A stretch of 64,000 nt of DNA from Patiria miniata (taxonomy: Eukaryota > Echinodermata > Asteroidea > Valvatida > Asterinidae), in the NCBI RefSeq assembly GCF_015706575.1, contig NW_024037065.1, positions 4,092,001 through 4,156,000 on the forward strand, given 5' to 3'. Shown piece by piece: positions 56,884-64,000 of this stretch. Every line of letters begins with the position of its first letter. The first letter of the stretch is position 1. Position numbers and translations under genes: made by a program. The notes below the pieces were generated by a model, which saw nothing but the letters and a program-made list of their open reading frames with translations, was not told the origin of the DNA and did not search any database.

Positions 56884-59800
56884 GTGTGTAACCAGTATGC
56901 AACCGCTGGTTCTTGACGTTTTTCCAATGCCTGAGCATTAAAACAATGATCATAAGACTCATGTCTAATAAAAGTATACATATACATTATATATACAAGC
57001 GCTCCTCCAGGCTGCCCCTCTGGCTCATTAAGAAAAGATCAACTGATACCCCGGACCATCAACTTCAAAATCCCAGTTCAATTACATATACACAATGTTA
57101 TAAACATGTAGACCACCATTGTGTAATCATTATGGCCTAGCATTACTCAAACCCCTTAAAAATGTCCCCATTTTTGTTAGTAAAGACATATGCCTAGATT
57201 ATCTGTATGTCATTCCCATCTTCCCTGCCACAACTCCCTACAGCCTGGCACAACCATGCATAAATGTCTGACCTACGGCTTAAATGTGCAGTGACCTGTA
57301 AATATAACCGTATTATTTAGGCGGTCAAAGCCAGTAAAAATTTCCTTCCACTTCCCCAGCCATACTTGTAACACAGGTTATTCACAAACAGCTAGATCAT
57401 ATGTCAAGTAGACAATCTGTCTAGTCAAAATCTTTGGGCGAACCTGCAAATTCTTGCAGAAAATGTTGCCGCGGTGTCGCGCCCCTGAAGCTAGTTTTGA
57501 ACACCAAGAAAACTCGTAACGCGAATGGTTCGCTACAAATTTGGCGCACAAACCCTGGCCACCCAACGATGTTTCTCTGTCAAGATGTGCGCACAATGGC
57601 ATTCACGCGCAATGGCATGCACACGCCCAACACTCAAGCACAATTCTGAACGTCACACGATTTTCCATTACGAACTGAGCCGCATGAACGAACACACCTG
57701 CCGTGCTCTGTTAGTGTTAACAGTACACAGTCTTAGGCACAATCATGGAATGCACTCAGTAATTCAGAACGGTTAAGGTCCTTCATTGTCTAGTCTGTGC
57801 AATTTGTACGTACATGTACATTTATTCAAGATGTTATAACCTGATAACTGAATATAATGTTTTTAATCGGATGATCCCATACATCATGATATAGCCCTTG
57901 CCATCTTACTTGTAAGGCTGTGTGCATTGATATGGAGTTCACTCCAGTAATAGGCCTGGGCCGCCCGGATCATGACGGGCGATTGTATAGTGTGTGCATT
58001 GCTATAGGCCATATTCTTGGCTTCGAAAAGAAGTTGGAGAGATTTCCATCGTGCCAACACTTGTGCACATCCAAACCCTGCTCTGAACATTTCTTGGTGT
58101 TTTCTCAGTAAATACTTTAAGATTGCCCCCCTAAATTTCACTTTTTGTGAAATATCACTTTCTGAGTGAATTATCAGTGAAGGGAAAATTAGTGATGGAC
58201 AGATATGGGAATCTTTCCAAGAAGTTTTTTTTCTATGAGCAAAAAATTCATAAGTTAATTGGCCACTTGAATATTTTGATACTGAATCCAAAATTGTGCT
58301 GTTTTGATGAGAGCTTGCAATGGGAAAAATGTTGCAACCTAGCTGGTGCCACTTTTTTATCTACATAGGCTATATCATCTCAATGATGGTCAGTCTTTGC
58401 AAACATGATGATTAAAGACACGAATCTGGATGTGAGAAATGTTTCAAATTTTGTAATAGGAAATGCCATGGAGCTTGCAAAACTTGACAAAGACCTGAAC
58501 AAAAACTAACCTATCAATTGCACCACACCCAGAGGTTTTGTTACATTCTATAATCTTGATAACAATGAGGGAAAGTTTCTCATACCTGGCCAGTACTAAG
58601 GTTTTTTTTCATCAAAAGGAAAGGGCAAATATATGTAAAATGTCAAATTCGGCAAGGAAAAGATTGAAGCATTACCATGAAACACGAGAAAACACGTAGA
58701 CATGATTACTAGGCCGGTCTCATAGGGATAGGGTTTGTGCACAGAGTGACAAGTGATGGCCAGGTATGGGGATTTTACAAAGTACGACATTCATTTATGA
58801 GCAAAAGTTCATTTTTACTGTTGGGTTGAAAAAGACAACACTTGTATGCAACATTTTGTTTAATACCCAAAATGGGCACCTGTTAAAAACACTCTTTGTG
58901 GGGAGGAGAGGTGGTGAACTTTTAATGAGAAGTCACGTGATGAAAAGGTTTCAGCACACAAAGTTCAGATAATGGTTGACGCATTTATGTTTAAATTTGA
59001 TTGGATTTAGATAATTCCCAATTTGGCTTTTAGAATGAAAAATTGTACAAAGTCTATAAGAAAATGGTGGAAAACTGAAACAAAGGGGGGGGGATCTTAA
59101 CAAAAAACAGAAATATCGCTTTTTTGACCTTAAGTAACTTTCACCCTATCACCCTAGCATAGTTTACTAGGAACCATACCCATTCAGGCAGATTCTAACA
59201 ACCACATGGGAAATCGTACACACAATGTTGGCTTTTAGTTTCTGGAGGTAAAGGCCTATGCCAAACCCAATGTATTGAAAGACCATCAGTTCAAGGGTAC
59301 TGTACTTATTCGAACAGATTTCAACAACACCTGCTGTTGGACTTTGATGGGTTAAATTCAGTGAGTATTAATCTTCCTCTGACGAGGATGTGTGTTCATT
59401 TCTTAGAATTCGGATCCTGTCGTAGATTTGTTGCACTGTGAAGCCTTTGACTCCCATTTCATCGTGAATTTGTCGAACCTGCAGCGTAAGAAAAAAAATT
59501 GCACAGTTTCACTACATTGGCTGATCCAAGGGTGTGGGCAGGGGACACTGTGACTGAAAGGCTCTCAAGTAAGGAAATGTTTCACTTGTGAGATCGAGCC
59601 CTTCTTCTGGCTTGATCCCCTACCCCAGATAAGCCTTACACATCCCCACAGCCCCAGCTGTAAATCTGCCTTTTGTACATACATGTACTTTTCACTTGGG
59701 AAGTATATATTTCATTACAATGTTACAGATGCTGTTTCTTCAGTAGCAGATATGTCTCAGGTGTGCAACACATTCAGTTTAAAAAAAGGGTTTTACCAGG

Positions 59801-60302
59801 TCCTTGTTTTCCCCCTCCTTCTTGCGCTCCTGTTTTTGCAACACCTTGAATCTCGTATGAAACCTTGTTTCTTGGCGAGGGGAAAACAGCCGTTTCTGAA
59901 GGTTTTCTGTAATAAATGAACGTAATTAAGAAACTTTTTAATCAAGTAATTGATTGTGATATCAGGAGAGTTCCGGGTACCAAATTTTAGAACTAGACCG
60001 ACCCCTCTAATTTTGGGACTGAATAGTACATTGTAACTACACTCAACTTTAAAAGAAAGTCCCCCCCCCCCTTCAAATGCTTTTGTGTAACTCAAAAGCG
60101 CCTCTTACTCAAATAACGACTAATCAGTAATAAAATTCCTTAGCAATCTAGACTTGACTCAAGTCGGAATTGCTTTAAGTCGGTAGCTTAAAAAAAAGTA
60201 ACAAAAATCACTTTGTATACTTCTTTTCAGATGCCCGACAGGGGACACTTCAGCGCGCGTTCCACTTCAGTGCCGTATAACAATGTGCACACACTGTACG
60301 TC

Positions 60303-61870
60303 TATCTATCTAGGCGCTTGCGTCAAGTTGATCTGACATCGCACACTCTGTAAGTGTTCTCCACTGTTCTCTGTCTGATGCCACGTGCCACGTGCATCGA
60401 TCCTTGATGTTGACCCCCGTAGTTGTCAGGTCCTTGTTTACTCTCTTCAGCCACGTGGTTCTTTGTCCCCCTCTTTGTAGCTTGTTATGGCGGATTGCCT
60501 CTAGAAGTGCTTGCTTGGCAGGAGCTTCCTCGGGTAGTCTCAGGTGACTCTTCTAGTGACTTAGTCAATGTCCATAGTTCGCTGTTGTATAGGAATACAG
60601 ATGCTATGAAGGCGCGGAATGTTTTGAGTTTCGTGTTGTTTGAGATTGCATCACTGTTGAAGACATTCCTGAATTTGTTCAAAGATACCATCGAAAGTAT
60701 TTTCCTCCTGGTAATATCTTGCTCAGTGTCGATAAATGATATCAAGAATTTGCATTTCTTCCAACTGGTGTTGCTTCCGTTTCTACTGATGAGGTGTTTC
60801 TCTGTCTTAGACGTGTTTACTGTGAGGCTTCGCTCTTTTAGTACCTCAGGTGCCTTTCTCTCCACAGTTGCTATCGGGTGGAAATTGTTACTTGCCCAAG
60901 TGATGTCATCAGCATACTGTAATCCCATCTCAAAGTATAATGGCGGGCAAATGGCGTAGCTGTGGTTCTCGAGTTCCACAGGAAGGGATTGGGACTGTGT
61001 CTTCGTGCAGTAATTGTGATCCTGAAGAGAGAATGGTGTCTCGGGTGTTTCCGGGTCAAGTGGTCTCAGTGCTTTTGCCAGGTATAGAGTGAAGAGAATG
61101 GGACTGAGGCAGTGTCTCCTTGAGGCACGCCAATGTTGGTTTTGAAGTTCTTACCCTGACTTGCAATCGAACGTCTATAAGCAAGATTGCCAGTAAGTAA
61201 AGTTCGTCTTGCTCTAGTATCTCTTTAAGATCCTCAAAGAGAACCACTCTCCTCACCGAGTCAAAAGCCTTTGACATGTCGAGCAGCAGTAGGTGAGGTT
61301 CATAGCTATCGGCTGTGATGGCCTTCTCTGCTAAGATCTTTAAGGCAAAGACCTGCTCAGTGGTGCCTCTGCCGTGTCGATAGGCTGCTTGGGAAGCTGG
61401 TATGTGGTCGTCTAATCTGTCGGCGATTCTCTTCGGCAAACAAATGGCCATTATTTTCCGGATGATTGTCAGAAGAACGATTGGCCTTATGTTCACTGGG
61501 GGTCCCCTTGGTTTGCCTTGCTTAAGAAGAAGAACGAGAATACCTTCTTTGATGTCGTCAGGGTAGATGCAAGTGCTAGCGGTTTCATTCAGAGTTCTGG
61601 CAATTTCTATCAACTCGGCACTGAGATTATCTTTTCCAGCACTTTTGCAATTTTTTAGTGATTGGATCGGTCTTTTGACTTCTATCTTGGTGAAAGGCTT
61701 GCTAATCCGTGGTGGAAATTCTTCAATTATAGCTTCATCATCCAAGTCAAACTTGCTTTGAAACCAATTTCTGATGATCTGTTCTTGGCCAGCTGTATCG
61801 ATGACCATGTTACCGCCTTCGTCTGCAACCAAGATCCTATTGGGTTGCCTCTGCTGAATATTTCTGTACG
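60303..61870 (-). pseudogene. Non-LTR retrotransposon ORF2 (reverse transcriptase), 5'-truncated and frameshifted
   Basis: Minus strand: WFQSKFD, then KSAGKDNLSAELIEIA, GKPRGPPVNIRPIVLL, SQAAYRHGRGTTEQVFALKI, LLLLDMSKAFDSVRR (the catalytic Asp block A), with a frameshift near 61070 and another before LQYADDITWASNN (the YADD box, block C). Then FRAFIASVFLYNSELWTL and a C-terminal DREQWRTLTECAMSD ending at a stop near 60316. A (TAGA)n tail lies at 60303-60313. The order and tail fit a jockey/CR1-group element, related in kind to the tail at 25710-25882. The endonuclease half is missing. Confidence 0.85.
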
Positions 61871-62026
61871 TACATTGTACAACACGCCTATTACCCGAAC
61901 ATGAGCCGTTTCAAAGTATTCGTACACGTACGCCTACATGTATCTGTTTCTACTCCTCACCATGTGATGCCCGTGCGTTCTCCGCGAACCTTTGGCTGCG
62001 CGAATACGCTGATTGTGTGTTAGGAA

Positions 62027-63921
62027 CATTGATCTCCATATACACAGACTGGATAGGACATCGCGTACGAACGTGCGTCCGCGCGCGCGTTTTTTGAAAA
62101 GGGTAAAGAACATAAATTCGCATTCGAATTGTGTACACTTTCGAACGGAGGATTAAAAAATGAAGTTGGGTTGTCCTCGGTTTTTTGGTCATTTGTGAAA
62201 GAATAAAAGAAACAGAGATCTAAATTGATCAAAATCGACGAGGAGTATAGTCAAGGTGTGCGCAGCATTAGATTGCTGGAGTCGGGAAGTAAGGAGCATT
62301 GAAGTATAGGACAATTATCTCCAAGTAAGTTGTTTTTTAACGAGGCCGATACAACATGCCATGGAGGAATATGAACATGTGAACGACAAGGCAAATTATA
62401 ATATCGTTAATGTCGCTGTGAGTTTGAAGGGATGGAAGCCTGTGTGGTAGTTATAGCGAGATATTCTGTTCAAATGCGATCTAGGCCTGTCATGCTGGTC
62501 GGCATCATTTTTCTTTAAAAGACATAGGCCTAAACGTGCATGACTGACCCGGCAATGGCAATGAACAAAAGTTGACTTGTTTAAAATAGTTTATTCGAAT
62601 AACTTTTATAACTTTTATAGCAAAATCTGATTGAATTATGTCTGCCTTAAACGCCTACCGAAATGTTTCTATTCTTTTTCTTTATAAAGAGAAACCGAGG
62701 AGATGGTTTATGCTAAATTAATGCACAACCGGCAGATTGACCTTCATATCAAACAAAGAGCTTCAGCAAAGCCATAGCAAAAACCACCATCTGCAGGACG
62801 ATATTCGAGACGGACGAACATGGAAAAATTCACGGAGGGATGGAATCAACTGTATCATCCACTGAATGGAATATGCGATGTGATAGGCATCTGAGAGTTT
62901 GACTTAATCAATTTTTACGATGTGGAACTGTTAACATTGATTGATTTTCTTTTCGGAAAGAAGCTTTAGAGTTAAACGCAAGTATTTTTGAGAGCTCCCA
63001 AGATGACTGACACATATTGACAGTTTGTATGGTGAAGAAAGCAATGAGTACTTTTACAGTTTGAAATTATATTGTGTGCGCCTTTATATAAGATTATTAG
63101 CTATAGCCATTAATACACTGTCATATTCGCTCACAGAAACGATTTAAACATTTAATTATAAAACAAGACCGTGCGTAGCTTGAATTATTCTTTGACAAAA
63201 ATAGAATTTTGGTTTGTAATTTATCTCCTTTCACACAATATCACAAGAGGTGAACGGTGTCATTCCCTGATCAATCTAGGGACGGGAAGAAGTTTTTACT
63301 GATTACTTTGTAAAATTAAGGTTTTTTCTTACCTTTTAGATTCTAATTGGTTTATGTTCGGGTTTTTAATTAATATATCAATCATTTAAATGAATCTCCA
63401 TACAATTTCTCGTGTGAGTGTTCAGTTAAAAAAAAAGGTAATTTCTGCATATTATTAATACAATAATCATTTCATTGATGGAGTAATTCATTGTGCTCTA
63501 ATGACCAATGTGCCAAAAATAAATTGGCAATTTACTAACAATCATTTTTGGGAGGAGGATGGATTAAAAAAAAAAGGAAAAGGAAATGGGGGGTTCTTGA
63601 ATTTCGAAAATGCATAATAAGAAAGTGGAAATCAAGAAAGTGTGGACAAGAAAGTGTGGAAAAGCTGTTTGGAGGGTTTGAGGGTAACTCTTCATCGTTC
63701 AGTTATTTTTTTTTTTTTTTTAAGATTTGTGTTGGAGGAGCGTTTGAACTCCCTCCTGTAAGAAAAATTTCACTCGATAATCCATTTTCCAAAGTAAGTA
63801 AAGTGAAAGCACAATGCGCGTTTACCCGTCTGACAGTAAACGCGCCGCCATTGTTCGGCCGCGCATTTGTGCATAAACACCGCGCGATGTCCTATCAAGT
63901 CTGTGTATATGGAGATCAATG
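62027..63921. mobile_element. 1.9-kb non-autonomous element with 39-bp inverted termini
   Basis: 62027-62065 (CATTGATCTCCATATACACA...) and 63883-63921 are reverse complements at 38 of 39 positions. Subterminal parts on both sides are CpG-rich (GCGCGCG, ACGCGCCGCC). The interior is AT-rich with no frame of note. This fits a long MITE or deleted DNA transposon. I could not define a target duplication, so the true ends may lie a few bases further out. Confidence 0.82.
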
Positions 63922-64000
63922 GTTATTAAACAAATAACGAATGTTTGTGAGTGCGATGGTAAGAATAATTTCATGAGGTGACAGATTAAATGTTCTATTC

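Larger units (their letters stand above)
53000..60300. other. Long noncoding stretch with small repeats
   Basis: No exon recognised in 7.3 kb. Notable items: CGGGT/ACCCG-rich sequence with self-complementary words at 53670-53960; a 14-bp hairpin at 54343-54379; 21-bp tandem pair at 55502-55543; 42-bp tandem pair at 56800-56883. Open frames, for example a 135-codon one at 57884-58291 minus, lack any recognisable motif. Confidence 0.5.

Noticed and set aside
57884..58291. 135-codon minus-strand open frame
   Set aside because: No splice sites, motif or conserved pattern recognised; length alone is not enough.

Overview
The window is metazoan nuclear DNA. It has spliceosomal GT-AG introns, a tRNA-derived SINE, non-LTR retrotransposon tails ending in short tandem repeats, and very many copies of palindromic words such as TACATGTA. 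The repeat complement (Ty3/gypsy and DIRS-like retroelements, two-gene DNA transposons with a YqaJ-type nuclease) and a CIDE-N-like exon suit a marine invertebrate such as an echinoderm, hemichordate or lancelet. The species cannot be fixed from the sequence. I found no complete host gene; host coding sequence is limited to a few isolated exon candidates. The region is a graveyard of transposons, several nested in one another.

Layout. 1-5169 (minus): a Ty3/gypsy element running off the left edge, with an intact gag whose fold resembles the vertebrate PNMA proteins, a pol with one internal stop, and one LTR. 5170-11200: mostly featureless, with a GAGTAC-rich tract and one minus-strand exon candidate. 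11204-14791: a frameshifted transposase pseudogene followed by a non-LTR RT fragment with an inverted 5' part. 14800-20157: a CIDE-N-like exon with a stop, a minus-strand exon, an inverted-repeat element, and a decayed transposase-like ORF carrying an IQ motif and a BRCT domain. 20160-25270: repeats. 25275-31717: a two-gene ISL2EU-type DNA transposon. Its transposase (plus) is intact in what I can see. Its convergent SAP-SWIM-YqaJ nuclease gene (minus) is disabled by a 659-bp MITE inside the SAP codons and by a nonsense codon.

31793-39978 (minus): a second Ty3/gypsy element with paired LTR sequence, many lesions, a deletion of the integrase core, and an extra ORF for a C2H2 zinc-finger protein with 22-residue repeats. 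42025-53000: a DIRS-like tyrosine-recombinase retroelement. Its RT gene is split by a second ISL2EU-type transposon (43807-50118) with a TATA target duplication; this insert itself carries a TAA-flanked MITE and a SINE. The RNase H, recombinase and SGNH-hydrolase parts of the DIRS element lie on the opposite strand from its gag and RT, as if that half had been inverted. 53000-60300 is noncoding. 60303-61870 (minus) is a non-LTR RT pseudogene, and 62027-63921 is a 1.9-kb element bounded by 39-bp inverted repeats.

The most interesting points are the nested insertions that can be read to the base, the two related two-gene transposons in different states of decay, the zinc-finger third ORF in a gypsy element, the IQ-BRCT transposase-like protein, and the inverted half of the DIRS-like element. 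All family names come from motif recognition by eye; no database search was run.
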